Counted from the first letter of the stretch, positions 1 through 8,607 are shown. The stretch is 37,959 bases of DNA from Emcibacter sp. (GCA_021647465.1 JAKIUQ010000018.1:1-37959); one strand, 5' to 3'. Program-made: numbers and translations. Notes: generated by a model not told the origin, from the letters alone.

Positions 1-35
1 TGATGTTTTCGCGCGCGGTAAAATACCTGTCTCAT
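1..35 (-). CDS. Partial 5' end of a gene divergent from the LysR regulator
   Basis: Only the first 11 codons are inside the window (reading MRQVFYRARKH) before the gene runs off the left edge. The ATG lies at 35-33 on the minus strand, and a GGAG ribosome binding site sits a few bases upstream (minus-strand bases near 41-46). The gene is transcribed away from the LysR gene at 160, which is the classical arrangement of a LysR regulator and its target. The product cannot be identified from so few residues. The start is supported by the good binding site and the divergent geometry, not by homology. Confidence 0.45.
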   Translation of the reverse strand, partial: MRQVFYRARKH

Positions 36-103
36 TTTTATCTCCAAAATTTTTTAATGAACAGAGTATTTAACCATAATCAATATAATGCAAATTAGAA
101 ATC

Positions 104-132
104 TTGCCTTTAGTATAACTTCAGATTATACT
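104..132 (+). promoter_or_regulatory. Predicted sigma-70 promoter of the LysR gene
   Basis: TTGCCT at 104-109 and TATACT at 127-132 are separated by 17 bases. They match the -35 and -10 consensus at 4/6 and 5/6 positions. The -10 box lies 28 bases before the LysR start codon, and an AAGGAG binding site lies between them. The -10 box is also the right arm of the inverted repeat at 112-132, so a bound regulator would cover it. Confidence 0.45.
112..132. promoter_or_regulatory. Inverted repeat, likely LysR operator
   Basis: AGTATAA (112-118) and TTATACT (126-132) form a perfect 7-bp inverted repeat around a 7-base centre. The size and AT-rich dyad fit LysR-type sites (T-N11-A class). The repeat lies between the divergent gene starting at 35 and the LysR gene starting at 160, and it overlaps the predicted -10 box of the regulator. 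Autorepression together with control of the divergent gene is the simplest reading; this is inference. Confidence 0.5.
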
Positions 133-159
133 CTTTGATGAAAGTTTAAGGAGAATCAC

Positions 160-1089
160 ATGCGGTATCGTCAAATAGAAATTTTTCATGCGGTGATGAC
201 TTACGGTACCGTAACCCGGGCCGCGCAAAATCTTCGTGTTTCCCAGCCATCGGTGACATCTTCCCTGCAACATACGGAGGCTGAACTTGGTTTTGCACTG
301 TTTGACCGCAGCGGCGGCAGGTTGGTGCCGACGGCCGAGGCACGTATTCTATTCGATGAGGTTGACCGGGCTCATGAGTCTTTGCTGGCGGTTGACAGTC
401 TGTGTGAGCGCCTTCGAGAGGGGGCAGCGGGCCATATCAGAATAGCCGCGACACCCGCCTTAAGCCAGCGCATATTGCCAGAGGCCATTACCAATTTTCA
501 GAAACACCATCAGCGGTTTACTTTTGATATATCCTCTGAACATTCTCCGGCAATATTGGCAAATCTTGGTGATCGGCCCCAGTCGTATCATCTGGGCCTT
601 ACTTTTGGGTTGGAAGAGGATTCTGGTTTAAGGGCAAAATCCTTGATGGATATTCCGGTTTATGGCGTTATCCCTAAAACAATATTGGCTGAATTGGATC
701 ATCAGCCCTCTCTTGATCAGCCCCTTGATTTGAAAATTCTGTCTGATGTGCCGTATATTGACCTGTATGAAAATGAACCATTAGGGAAAATCGCCAGATC
801 TCTATTGTTAAAAGCGGATGTTGCGCCCGCAAGCTTCGTCCGCGTTCACGATCATCATATGGCGGCGGCGCTGGTTCATAATGGCTTGGGCGCGGGCATT
901 TTGGATGCATTGGCGATTTATAATTTAAAACATTCGGAACGTAATCCAAATATGCAGATATTTAAATTGCCCGGAAACCCCACATTGCCCATTACGGCAG
1001 TATTCTCGCAGCATAGAAACCAGACCTATCCTGTTCGAAAATTCATGAGCTGCGTTGTCTCTTCATTAGAGACGGCCTTGGAACAATAG
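160..1089 (+). CDS. LysR-family transcriptional regulator
   Basis: This 309-residue protein has the usual LysR length and layout. Residues 1-60 form the winged helix-turn-helix, with the conserved pattern of an Ala-rich helix (TRAAQNLRVSQPSVTSSL) followed by LFDR and a PTAEA segment. Residues of about 90-300 form the periplasmic-binding-protein-like effector domain (IRIAATPALSQ at its start, a GLGAGIL motif near 240). The start has an AAGGAG site six bases upstream. It is divergent from a gene beginning at 35, and a dyad sits over its own promoter. The effector and targets cannot be read from the sequence. The GIY-YIG gene follows 33 bases downstream and may be co-transcribed. Confidence 0.93.
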   Translation: MRYRQIEIFHAVMTYGTVTRAAQNLRVSQPSVTSSLQHTEAELGFALFDRSGGRLVPTAEARILFDEVDRAHESLLAVDSLCERLREGAAGHIRIAATPALSQRILPEAITNFQKHHQRFTFDISSEHSPAILANLGDRPQSYHLGLTFGLEEDSGLRAKSLMDIPVYGVIPKTILAELDHQPSLDQPLDLKILSDVPYIDLYENEPLGKIARSLLLKADVAPASFVRVHDHHMAAALVHNGLGAGILDALAIYNLKHSERNPNMQIFKLPGNPTLPITAVFSQHRNQTYPVRKFMSCVVSSLETALEQ

Positions 1090-1122
1090 CCTGTCTATTC
1101 TCACCAACCTGAAAGAAACATT

Positions 1123-1368
1123 ATGCGAAAATGGGTGGTTTATATTCTGAAATGCCGTGATGACAGCTATTACACGGGTATTACCAATGATCTGGACAAA
1201 CGGATTATTGATCATGCTGCCGGAATCGGGGCCAAATACACCCGTGGGCGGGGGCCGTTTGAGCTTATCTATACGGAGCCTTGCGAAGACAGAAGTGCCG
1301 CATCAAAACGGGAATTTTTCATCAAAAAACTAACCCGCCGTCAAAAAGAAGCCTTAATTCAAACGTAA
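1123..1368 (+). CDS. GIY-YIG nuclease-domain protein (YhbQ/UPF0213-like)
   Basis: The 81-residue protein is a stand-alone GIY-YIG domain. It has VYILKC near the N-terminus in place of the literal GIY, a YYTGITNDLDKR segment in place of YIG with the following basic residue, then HAAGIGAKYTRGRGPFELIY, and a Glu in SKREFFIKKL that matches the conserved metal-binding Glu. The size is typical of the single-domain YhbQ/UPF0213 group, whose cellular role is poorly defined; some members are reported to cut structured DNA. It lies 33 bases after the LysR gene on the same strand. Domain assignment is firm, function is not. Confidence 0.9.
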   Translation: MRKWVVYILKCRDDSYYTGITNDLDKRIIDHAAGIGAKYTRGRGPFELIYTEPCEDRSAASKREFFIKKLTRRQKEALIQT

Positions 1369-1603
1369 ATATAAGAAATGGGGTAATGGATTTTTCTGGT
1401 GCTATATGTTACCATTAGCATTACCTTAAGTTATTTTTTGTTTGCCTTGTTTTTTGTGGCATTTTATGTCGCAAAAAAACAGTGTAAATGTTCGAATTAT
1501 GTAGAAATAATTTATTACTTTGTATAAATGTGACTTGTTTGATGCATTTTATATCTCAAACAAAAAAATCCAATAATATATATAACAATGGAGGAATAAA
1601 AAT

Positions 1604-4003
1604 ATGAAATTATCACGAAAACTAATGACGCTTACCGGAACGGCAATTGGCACAAGTATCCTTTTGTCCGGCGCTGCATTTTCTCAAGAAGCCACAGATG
1701 ACAAGATGGTGTTTGAAGAAATCCTCGTGACGGCCACGAAAAGATCATCAACCATTAAAGATGTGCCTTTTTCGATTAATGCACAGACACAGGTCGATAT
1801 TCAGCGTTCTGGTGCCACCAGCCTCGAAGATCTCGCACGTAATGTTGCAGGCTTGATGATTCAAAATCTGGGCCCCGGCCAAAGTCAGGTTGCCATTCGC
1901 GGCGTATCCGCCGGTCAGATCGTTCGCGATCAACCGGGGGTGAAAGAACAGGTTGGTATTTATCTGGATGAATCCGTTATTTCCCTGTCACTTTTCACGC
2001 CTGATATTGACTTGTATGACTTGAACCGTGTCGAGGTTCTTCGTGGTCCTCAGGGCACACTTTTTGGATCAGGTTCCATTGGTGGTACCATTCGTTATAT
2101 TACGAACAAGCCACATACCGAAGGTTTCGAAGGTAGCGTCGAAGGCAATCTTAACGCCATTGATGGCGGCGGCGTTGGCGGGCATATCAAAGGTATGCTG
2201 AATATGCCGATTGCGGAAGATAAGGCCGCCATTCGCATTGTCGGTTATCACACGGAATATGGTGGTTTTATTGATGCGCTCCGCGAAGGCGGAACTATTG
2301 ATGAAAATGTTAATAGTGGGTCGCGCACCGGTGGCCGGATTACGGCGTTATTCCAAGCAACAGAGAATATTACCATAACCCCTCGGGTGATATATCAGGA
2401 AGTCAGCACAGACGGCAATAACCGTCAGGAAGTCTTTAACCTCTATGCCAACCCCTATACGACAACGCGTCCTGCGGTACAGCTTGGCCCGCGGCAACAA
2501 TTCCTGCTCTTGAGAGAATCATTTAAAGACGAAACATTGATCGCCGATATGACGGTCGAGGCTAGTTTTGATGGTGTTGACCTGACATCTGTGACCAGCT
2601 ATACGGACCGTGATATTCTCGTCAGCCGAGATGCCAGCGCCTTGACCGGCAGTGTTTCTGTGGATCTTGGCTATCCCGATAATGCGGTTTTATTTCCGTC
2701 CAATCTACGCGATACCACGAAAGTTGAGCAATTCACTCAGGAATTGCGCCTGAGTTCAAACGGTGATGGCCTATTTCAGTGGGTGGTCGGTGCTTTCTAT
2801 TCCAATACCGATCGTTTTTATCGGCAATCCTTACCGACCCCAGGCTATGACGCTGTAACGGACGCCGTATTGGGCGCAGGAACATCTGCGGCTGTTGGCA
2901 TGGGCGTAGCCCCAGCAGACTCACCCTTCTATTCTGAGCTGCCTTATACCTTGAAACAAACTGCTGTTTTCGCTGAGGCAAGTTATGATGTTTCGGATGA
3001 TTTACAAGTGACTGCTGGTGGCCGTTATTATGATTATAACGAAGAGCGTAGCGTGACGCAGGTTGGTCTTTTCGGTAATGGTGTTGTGAATCAAATTGAT
3101 AAAACTGAATCCAATGGCTTTACCCCGCGCGTTCTTGCCACATATGATGTTAATGACGACGTCACCATCAATGCGCAGATTTCCAAAGGTTTCCGCCTTG
3201 GCGGTGTTAATGATCCCTTGAATACGGCCCTGTGTAATGCAAATGATCTTGCGATCTTCGGTGGTTTTCAGGATTATAATGATGAGACTTTATGGAACTA
3301 TGAAGCTGGTGTCAAAATCAATACCGGTAACGTAACCCTTAATATGGCGGCTTTTTATACTAAAATTTCAAATCTTCAGGTAACCCTTGATGCGGGGTCT
3401 TGTTCTTCGCGGATTTCCTTTAACGTGCCGGATGCGCATACGCAGGGAATTGAGTTTGAATTAAAAGCCCGCCCCATTGAAGGCCTTGACCTGTCCTTTG
3501 CCGGCAGTGTCATTGAATCTGAATTTGGATCAACAGTATTGGATAGCAATGGGGATGTTCTCGGCGGCGTTCGTGATGGAAACCGTTTGCCGTCCGTACC
3601 GAAATTGAACATTGGTATCACGGCGACATATAATTTCCCGATTGATGCCTTTGGGGATAATACCGAAGGGTATATCTCAACCACATTCCAGCATCGCGGC
3701 AGTATCTTTACCCAGCCTTCCGATCAGGAAGCGGGCGCGGGTGATTTTGTGTCCGGGCTGCCATTTGGCGGCGCATCCGGTGCTGATGTAACGTCACTTG
3801 ACCTTGAGCTTGACGGGTATCAAACGATGAATATCAGTGCGGGTATTGTGATGGAAAATTGGGAAGTTGTGGCTTATGTCAACAATATTACCGATGAAAA
3901 TGCCAATCTGTCCTTTGACCGCGAGCGCGGCGGCAGGGCACGCCTTGGTTTTAGAACCAATCAGCCCCGGACATTCGGGCTTACCGTTCGTTCTCAATTC
4001 TAA
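1604..4003 (+). CDS. TonB-dependent outer-membrane receptor
   Basis: This 799-residue protein has a signal peptide (cleavage likely after AFS at about residue 27), then an EEILVTATKR TonB-box-like start. The plug domain occupies about residues 40-170, with VAIRGV, VEVLRGPQGTLFGSGSIGGTIRYITNKP-type motifs. A 22-strand barrel follows and ends in an aromatic residue (VRSQF). The TATKR start, the large barrel and the RLGFR-x-N-PRTFGL end are typical of the very numerous receptors of Sphingomonadales and related alphaproteobacteria. They import siderophores, vitamin B12, glycans or aromatic compounds; the substrate cannot be deduced. A GGAGGA site lies nine bases before the start, and a terminator follows at 4028. 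No exbB/exbD/tonB gene is adjacent. Confidence 0.95.
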   Translation: MKLSRKLMTLTGTAIGTSILLSGAAFSQEATDDKMVFEEILVTATKRSSTIKDVPFSINAQTQVDIQRSGATSLEDLARNVAGLMIQNLGPGQSQVAIRGVSAGQIVRDQPGVKEQVGIYLDESVISLSLFTPDIDLYDLNRVEVLRGPQGTLFGSGSIGGTIRYITNKPHTEGFEGSVEGNLNAIDGGGVGGHIKGMLNMPIAEDKAAIRIVGYHTEYGGFIDALREGGTIDENVNSGSRTGGRITALFQATENITITPRVIYQEVSTDGNNRQEVFNLYANPYTTTRPAVQLGPRQQFLLLRESFKDETLIADMTVEASFDGVDLTSVTSYTDRDILVSRDASALTGSVSVDLGYPDNAVLFPSNLRDTTKVEQFTQELRLSSNGDGLFQWVVGAFYSNTDRFYRQSLPTPGYDAVTDAVLGAGTSAAVGMGVAPADSPFYSELPYTLKQTAVFAEASYDVSDDLQVTAGGRYYDYNEERSVTQVGLFGNGVVNQIDKTESNGFTPRVLATYDVNDDVTINAQISKGFRLGGVNDPLNTALCNANDLAIFGGFQDYNDETLWNYEAGVKINTGNVTLNMAAFYTKISNLQVTLDAGSCSSRISFNVPDAHTQGIEFELKARPIEGLDLSFAGSVIESEFGSTVLDSNGDVLGGVRDGNRLPSVPKLNIGITATYNFPIDAFGDNTEGYISTTFQHRGSIFTQPSDQEAGAGDFVSGLPFGGASGADVTSLDLELDGYQTMNISAGIVMENWEVVAYVNNITDENANLSFDRERGGRARLGFRTNQPRTFGLTVRSQF

Positions 4004-4027
4004 ATAAGGCGAATATTTAAAATTTAT

Positions 4028-4060
4028 AACGGGAGGTGCAAAATGCATCTCCCGTTTTTT
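4028..4060 (+). terminator. Rho-independent terminator of the TonB-dependent receptor gene
   Basis: AACGGGAGGTGC (4028-4039) pairs with GCATCTCCCGTT (4045-4056) through one G-T pair around an AAAAT-type loop, followed by a T run. It begins 25 bases after the receptor stop codon. Confidence 0.85.
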
Positions 4061-4072
4061 ATGGTATCTGAG

Positions 4073-4348
4073 CTATTCTATTTTTTTTGCCCAGGCATCT
4101 ATTCTGATCGATAGGTTTTCATGTTCATCTTTGATATTATGTATAAATTGTTCGTCATATTCTTTACCTAGGGCCGTTAAACGATCCACACGTTCGGAGA
4201 ATTCTTTTAAGTCAGATAAAAGATTCAGATATTCCTCTTTGATTGAATCCCCGTTTTCACCATTAAAAATGGGATGAACGGAATGGTCCTCAAGATACTG
4301 TTCGCGGCTGCGCAGGCCTTCTGCAAGTTTATGCATGAAACTGGTCAT
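4073..4348 (-). CDS. Small conserved-looking hypothetical protein
   Basis: This 91-residue soluble protein is rich in charged residues and predicted to be almost wholly helical (LLSDLKEFSERVDRLTALG, then DEHENLSIRIDAWAKKIE), with no signal peptide, cysteine pair or recognised domain. The start is supported by an AGAGGAG ribosome binding site 5-6 bases upstream on the minus strand. The reading frame fills the gap between the receptor terminator and the next plus-strand gene, and the competing plus-strand frame at 4274-4507 lacks comparable signals. I do not recognise a family. A small helical cytoplasmic protein is all that can be claimed. Confidence 0.6.
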   Translation of the reverse strand: MTSFMHKLAEGLRSREQYLEDHSVHPIFNGENGDSIKEEYLNLLSDLKEFSERVDRLTALGKEYDEQFIHNIKDEHENLSIRIDAWAKKIE

Positions 4349-4508
4349 TTTTCGCTCCTCTATATGTTGAGAGGGGTCATTATAACAGAGACGGGCGGTT
4401 TAAACATGATACCCATCAAGGATTGTGAAAGAAAGAGGTTGCGCCGGTATGGCATATTGTTACAGTCATCTTTCCTATTGTTTATGGCATTAAAAAATTG
4501 GACATAGA

Positions 4509-5102
4509 ATGAAATTAAGAACTATTGTTTTCGCCGCATCTTTTTTTATCACGGGAGCCGCCTTCGCCGCAAATGAGGGGATCGAAAAGAACGCGCAGGA
4601 TGATTTTTTCAGTGTTTTGAATAGCTTGTGCGGTCAGGCCTTTTCAGGAAAGGTCGCGGTGGATAACACGGATGACCCCCGCTTTAAAGATAAGGTGATC
4701 ATTTTACATGTCAGAGATTGCGGCAAGGATGAAATTCGCCTGCCGATGCATGTGGGTGATGATCATTCCAGAACATTTATTCTTACAAAGACGGACGCAG
4801 GAATAAGGCTCAGTCATGATCACCGTCATGAAGATGGCCATCCTGACAAACTTTCACTATATGGCGGCAACACAACAGAAGCCGGCACAAAATGGCGTCA
4901 GGATTTCCCCATTAATGATTTTAGCAAACAGCTGTTCATGGCAAATGATCTTCAGGTTTCTCTGACAAATATCTGGCGTATTTCAATTATAGAAGGTCAG
5001 CGTATCAGCTATGAACTGCGCCGGGCGGGACGGGAATTCCGCATTGACTTTGACCTCAATTCACCTGTTGAAAATCCGCCCGCCGCCTGGGGGTATCAAT
5101 AA
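4509..5102 (+). CDS. Conserved secreted hypothetical protein
   Basis: The 197-residue protein has a clear signal peptide (MKLRTIVFAASFFITGAAFA, cleavage near residue 20). The mature part has two cysteines (LNSLCGQAF and VRDCGKD) that could form a disulfide, and a His/Asp-rich stretch, LSHDHRHEDGH. It closes with YELRRAGREFRIDFDL and a proline-rich tail. This pattern (CGQAF-x-GK, then HVGDDxSRTF, then a HDHRHEDG block and an ELRR end) recurs in unnamed secreted proteins of proteobacteria as far as I recall, but no function is known to me. The periplasmic location follows from the signal peptide. Metal binding by the His/Asp stretch is only a guess. It is a single gene with no evident operon partner. 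Confidence 0.8.
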   Translation: MKLRTIVFAASFFITGAAFAANEGIEKNAQDDFFSVLNSLCGQAFSGKVAVDNTDDPRFKDKVIILHVRDCGKDEIRLPMHVGDDHSRTFILTKTDAGIRLSHDHRHEDGHPDKLSLYGGNTTEAGTKWRQDFPINDFSKQLFMANDLQVSLTNIWRISIIEGQRISYELRRAGREFRIDFDLNSPVENPPAAWGYQ

Positions 5103-5238
5103 TCTTTATCCAGATTAAAATTTGCCGCGGAATTCTGCTTGCAGAAGCGGGTGGCCGATGTTAATTTCCCCGCAAAGATTTAATATTCAAGAATATTTCT
5201 CTTTAAAATGATTGAGAAGAGCTGGAAAGACCAACAAA

Positions 5239-5526
5239 ATGTCTGTAGATAAAAAAACCGTCGCGAAAATCGCGGACTTGGCCCGCATTGCGGTTAGAGA
5301 AGATGAACTTGATCCACTGGCCGCTGAATTGAATAATATTCTTGGCTGGATAGAACAATTATCAGAAGTCAATACCGATGGTGTCGCCCCCATGACCAGT
5401 GTGGTGGAGGTCGCGTTGCCTTGGCGCGAGGATAAGGTAACAGACGGCGGGTACCGGGATGAAATTCTGGCCAATGCGCCGGATAGCGCCCATGGTTTTT
5501 TCACGGTGCCAAAAGTGATTGAGTAG
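5239..5526 (+). CDS. gatC: Aspartyl/glutamyl-tRNA amidotransferase subunit C
   Basis: GatC is the small helical subunit that belts GatA and GatB together in the GatCAB enzyme, which converts Glu-tRNA(Gln) and Asp-tRNA(Asn) to the amide forms. The 95-residue length is normal. Diagnostic features are VAKIADLARIAV near the N-terminus, ELNNILGWIEQLSEVNTDGVAPMTSV in the middle and LPWREDKVTDGG followed by ILANAP and FFTVPKV at the end. I chose the ATG at 5239, which gives MSVDKKTV and a standard family start. An in-frame upstream codon at 5212 would add nine atypical residues. It leads the gatC-gatA-gatB operon; gatA starts 48 bases downstream across a 19-bp tandem repeat. Confidence 0.96.
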   Translation: MSVDKKTVAKIADLARIAVREDELDPLAAELNNILGWIEQLSEVNTDGVAPMTSVVEVALPWREDKVTDGGYRDEILANAPDSAHGFFTVPKVIE

Positions 5527-5562
5527 GCCAAAAGAGATTAAGCAGGCCAAAAGAGATTAAGC
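5525..5562 (+). repeat. 19-bp perfect tandem duplication between gatC and gatA
   Basis: The unit AGGCCAAAAGAGATTAAGC occurs at 5525-5543 and again at 5544-5562, and the sequence then continues with AGGA as if into a third copy. The first copy includes the last two bases of the gatC stop codon. The duplication lengthens the gatC-gatA gap to 48 bases and leaves a GCAGGAAAGCGG-type binding region before the gatA start. Confidence 0.95.
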
Positions 5563-5574
5563 AGGAAAGCGGAT

Positions 5575-7071
5575 ATGACTGATTTGACAAAATTAACCCT
5601 TGCCGAGGCGCGGGATGGGCTGGCGAAGGGCGATTTCACGTCCCGTGAATTGACGCAGCAACATTTGGCCGCCATGGAAAAGGGCCGGGAATTAAACAGT
5701 TTTATCGTGGAAACCACCGATATTGCTCTTGATATGGCTGATAAAGCTGATGAGATGATCAAGGCCGGGCGCGGGACAGGCATGACAGGTATTCCGATCG
5801 CTGTGAAAGACCTGTTCTGTACCAGGGATATTCACAGCTGCGCGGCCAGCCATATTCTGGACGGCTTTAAACCCAAATATGAATCCACGGTGACGGCAAA
5901 TTTATGGCAGGACGGCGCAGTGATGCTCGGCAAGACCAATATGGACGAGTTCGCCATGGGATCGTCCAATGAAACAAGCTATTACGGTCCGGTGAATAAT
6001 CCCTGGCGTGCGACGAAACAGGATGGCCGCCTTTCTGAAAATAATTATGTGCCGGGGGGGTCATCCGGGGGGTCTGTCGCCGCCGTTGCGGGTCATTTGG
6101 CGTTGGCGGCCACGGGGTCTGATACGGGGGGCTCCATACGCCAGCCGGCGGCATTTACTGGTCTGGTCGGGTTAAAGCCCACCTATGGCCGCTGTTCTCG
6201 TTGGGGGATGATTGCCTTTGCCTCTTCTTTGGATCAGGCCGGCCCGATCACTAAAACGGTTCGTGATGCGGCAATCATGATGGAATCCATGGCGAGTTAT
6301 GATGATAAGGACAGCACATCTGTTAACCGGAATGTGCCAAATTATGAACATGCCCTGACAGGGGACATCCGCGGCATGAAGATTGGTATTCCCAAAGAAT
6401 ACCGTATGGATGGTATGCCGCAGGAAATTGAAAAACTCTGGCAGCAGGGCATTGAATGGATGAAAGCAGCGGGCGCCGAGATCATTGATATAAGCCTGCC
6501 CCATACAAAATATGCCTTGCCAACATATTATATTGTGGCTCCGGCAGAGGCCTCTTCGAATCTTGCCCGTTATGACGGGGTGAAATACGGCCTTCGGGTG
6601 GAGGGTAATGGTCTTTCAGGCATGTATAAAAACACCCGCGCGGCGGGATTTGGCGATGAGGTCAAACGCCGGATTTTAATTGGCACGTATGTTTTATCTG
6701 CAGGCTATTATGATGCCTATTATTTAAAGGCTCAGAAAATTCGGACGTTAATTGCGCAGGATTTTGCCAAAGCTTACGAAAAAGTCGATGTTATTCTGAC
6801 GCCGACCGCGCCAAGCCCGGCTTTTGCCATGGGGGAAAAATCCAATGACCCCATTGCCATGTATTTAAATGACATTTTTACGGTTCCAGCAAGCCTTGCC
6901 GGATTGCCGGCAATATCCGTTCCGGCGGGATTGAGCGCCGATGCATTACCGCTTGGCCTGCAACTGATCGGGCGGGCATTTGACGAAGAAACAATGCTCA
7001 GGGCCGCACATGTCCTTGAGCATGCTGCGGATTATACGGCACAACCCAAAATATGGTGGGGAGAAAAATAA
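5575..7071 (+). CDS. gatA: Aspartyl/glutamyl-tRNA amidotransferase subunit A
   Basis: GatA is the amidase subunit that frees ammonia from glutamine for the transamidation performed on GatB. At 498 residues it has normal length and the amidase-signature Ser-cisSer-Lys triad. Lys78 lies in GIPIAVKDLF, the cis-Ser at about 163 lies in VPGGSSGGS, and the nucleophile Ser at about 187 lies in GSDTGGSIRQPA. A short insert (about residues 146-157) sits before the VPGGSSGGS motif. The C-terminal VPASLAGLPAISVPAG and PLGLQLIGRAFDE segments are typical. It overlaps gatB by one base (TAATG), which points to translational coupling. Presence of the whole complex suggests the organism makes Gln-tRNA and/or Asn-tRNA by the indirect route. 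Confidence 0.97.
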   Translation: MTDLTKLTLAEARDGLAKGDFTSRELTQQHLAAMEKGRELNSFIVETTDIALDMADKADEMIKAGRGTGMTGIPIAVKDLFCTRDIHSCAASHILDGFKPKYESTVTANLWQDGAVMLGKTNMDEFAMGSSNETSYYGPVNNPWRATKQDGRLSENNYVPGGSSGGSVAAVAGHLALAATGSDTGGSIRQPAAFTGLVGLKPTYGRCSRWGMIAFASSLDQAGPITKTVRDAAIMMESMASYDDKDSTSVNRNVPNYEHALTGDIRGMKIGIPKEYRMDGMPQEIEKLWQQGIEWMKAAGAEIIDISLPHTKYALPTYYIVAPAEASSNLARYDGVKYGLRVEGNGLSGMYKNTRAAGFGDEVKRRILIGTYVLSAGYYDAYYLKAQKIRTLIAQDFAKAYEKVDVILTPTAPSPAFAMGEKSNDPIAMYLNDIFTVPASLAGLPAISVPAGLSADALPLGLQLIGRAFDEETMLRAAHVLEHAADYTAQPKIWWGEK

Positions 7072-8567
7072 TGGAAAAATATATCCCCAAATATATTCAG
7101 GGCGCAACGGGCGATTGGGAAGTCGTTATCGGACTTGAAATCCATGCACAGGTTGCCTCAGAGGCAAAATTATTTTCTGGATCCTCTACTAAATTCGGCG
7201 CAGATCCCAACACACATGTAAGCTTTGTTTGCAGCGCCATGCCGGGAATGCTGCCTGTGATTAATGAAGAATGTATCCGTCAGGCGGTGCGAACCGGCCT
7301 TGCCATGGGCTGTGAAATTCATTTGCGATCCGTATTTGACCGCAAGAATTACTTTTACGCTGATTTGCCTCAGGGTTACCAGATTTCCCAGTTTAAAGAT
7401 CCCATCGTGGGCGAGGGGGAAATCATCGTCGATCTGGAAGATGGCACAACCAAGACCATTGGCGTGGAACGTCTGCATCTGGAACAGGATGCGGGGAAAT
7501 CCATGCATGATCAGCATCCAACGCAAACCTATGTTGATTTAAATCGCTCCGGTGTTGCCTTGATGGAAATTGTCTCCAAACCAGATATGAGAAGCGCGGA
7601 AGAGGCCGGGGCCTATTTCAGGAAAATCCGTACGCTGGTGCGTTATGCGGGCACTTGCGACGGGAATATGGATCAAGGGTCTATGCGGGCCGATGTTAAC
7701 GTCTCCGTTCGTCGTCCCGGCGCGGAACTTGGCATCCGCAGCGAAACCAAGAATGTTAATTCTGTTCGTTTTATGATGCAGGTGATTGAGTTTGAAACCC
7801 GCCGCCAGATTGACCTTCTGGAAGACGGGGGGGAGGTGTTTCAGGAAACGCGCCAGTTCGATCCCGCCAGCGGCACCACAAGCAGCCTGCGCTCCAAGGA
7901 AGAGGCTCATGATTATCGTTACTTCCCCGACCCGGATTTGCTGCCTTTGGAATTCACTCAGGAATTTGTTGATGATCTGGCAAAGGCTCTTCCGGAATTG
8001 CCCGACGCCAAGAGAAATCGTTTGATCAATGATTTGGGTGTTTCGGCCTATAATGCGGCCGTTTTGGTCGCAGAAAAAGAGAGCGCGGATTATTTTGAAA
8101 GCCTGCTGGATAGTTTGGCTCATAAAACGGGTAAGGCTAAGGAAGAACTCGCCAAACAAGCGGCAAACTGGGTCATTGGCGACTTATTCGGGGCTTTGAA
8201 AAAAACGGGAAAATCTATCAGTGAAAGCCCTGTATCCCTAAAAGATGGGGCAGAGTTACTGGCGTTGCAAATTGATGGGACAATTTCGGGCCGGATTGCC
8301 AAGGATGTCTTTGAAATTATGTTGGATACGGGCAAAAACCCGGAGCTTATCGTCGAAGAAAAAGGATTGAAGCAGGTTTCGGATACGGGTGCAATTGACG
8401 CCATCATTGACGAAGTCATTGCCGACAATCAAGATAAACTCGTGCAATATCGTGGCGGCAAAGACAAGCTTTTTGGTTTTTTCGTCGGGCAGGTTATGAA
8501 AAAAACCCAAGGCAAAGCCAATCCGCAAGTTGTAAATCAGTTGCTCAAGCCAAAACTCGATGGTTAA
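7071..8567 (+). CDS. gatB: Aspartyl/glutamyl-tRNA amidotransferase subunit B
   Basis: GatB binds the mischarged tRNA, phosphorylates the Glu or Asp side chain with ATP and transfers ammonia arriving from GatA. The 498-residue protein shows the GatB/PET112 signature: WEVVIGLEIHAQV at the N-terminus, SAMPGMLPVIN, DRKNYFYADLPQGYQISQ, LEQDAGKS, the DLNRSGVALMEIVS block and SEEAHDYRYFPDPDL. The last roughly 150 residues form the helical and YqeY-like tail, ending NPQVVNQLLKPKL. I chose the ATG at 7071, which overlaps the gatA stop by one base and gives MEKYIPKYI; an upstream in-frame codon at 7053 would lie inside gatA. A hairpin follows at 8577. Confidence 0.97.
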   Translation: MEKYIPKYIQGATGDWEVVIGLEIHAQVASEAKLFSGSSTKFGADPNTHVSFVCSAMPGMLPVINEECIRQAVRTGLAMGCEIHLRSVFDRKNYFYADLPQGYQISQFKDPIVGEGEIIVDLEDGTTKTIGVERLHLEQDAGKSMHDQHPTQTYVDLNRSGVALMEIVSKPDMRSAEEAGAYFRKIRTLVRYAGTCDGNMDQGSMRADVNVSVRRPGAELGIRSETKNVNSVRFMMQVIEFETRRQIDLLEDGGEVFQETRQFDPASGTTSSLRSKEEAHDYRYFPDPDLLPLEFTQEFVDDLAKALPELPDAKRNRLINDLGVSAYNAAVLVAEKESADYFESLLDSLAHKTGKAKEELAKQAANWVIGDLFGALKKTGKSISESPVSLKDGAELLALQIDGTISGRIAKDVFEIMLDTGKNPELIVEEKGLKQVSDTGAIDAIIDEVIADNQDKLVQYRGGKDKLFGFFVGQVMKKTQGKANPQVVNQLLKPKLDG

Positions 8568-8576
8568 TGGAGATTT

Positions 8577-8607
8577 GAGAAAGGATTAATTCTTATCCTT
8601 TTCTCTT
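8577..8607 (+). terminator. Probable terminator after gatB
   Basis: GAGAAAGGAT (8577-8586) can pair with ATCCTTTTCTC (8595-8605) with one bulged base. The sequence downstream is T-rich but interrupted. It starts nine bases after the gatB stop codon. Confidence 0.5.

Noticed and set aside
4274..4507. 77-codon plus-strand ORF before the secreted protein gene
   Set aside because: It overlaps the better supported minus-strand gene at 4073-4348 and lacks a clear start signal.
7539..8159. 206-codon minus-strand ORF inside gatB
   Set aside because: It is antisense to a fully conserved gatB, with no recognisable domain and no independent start signals.
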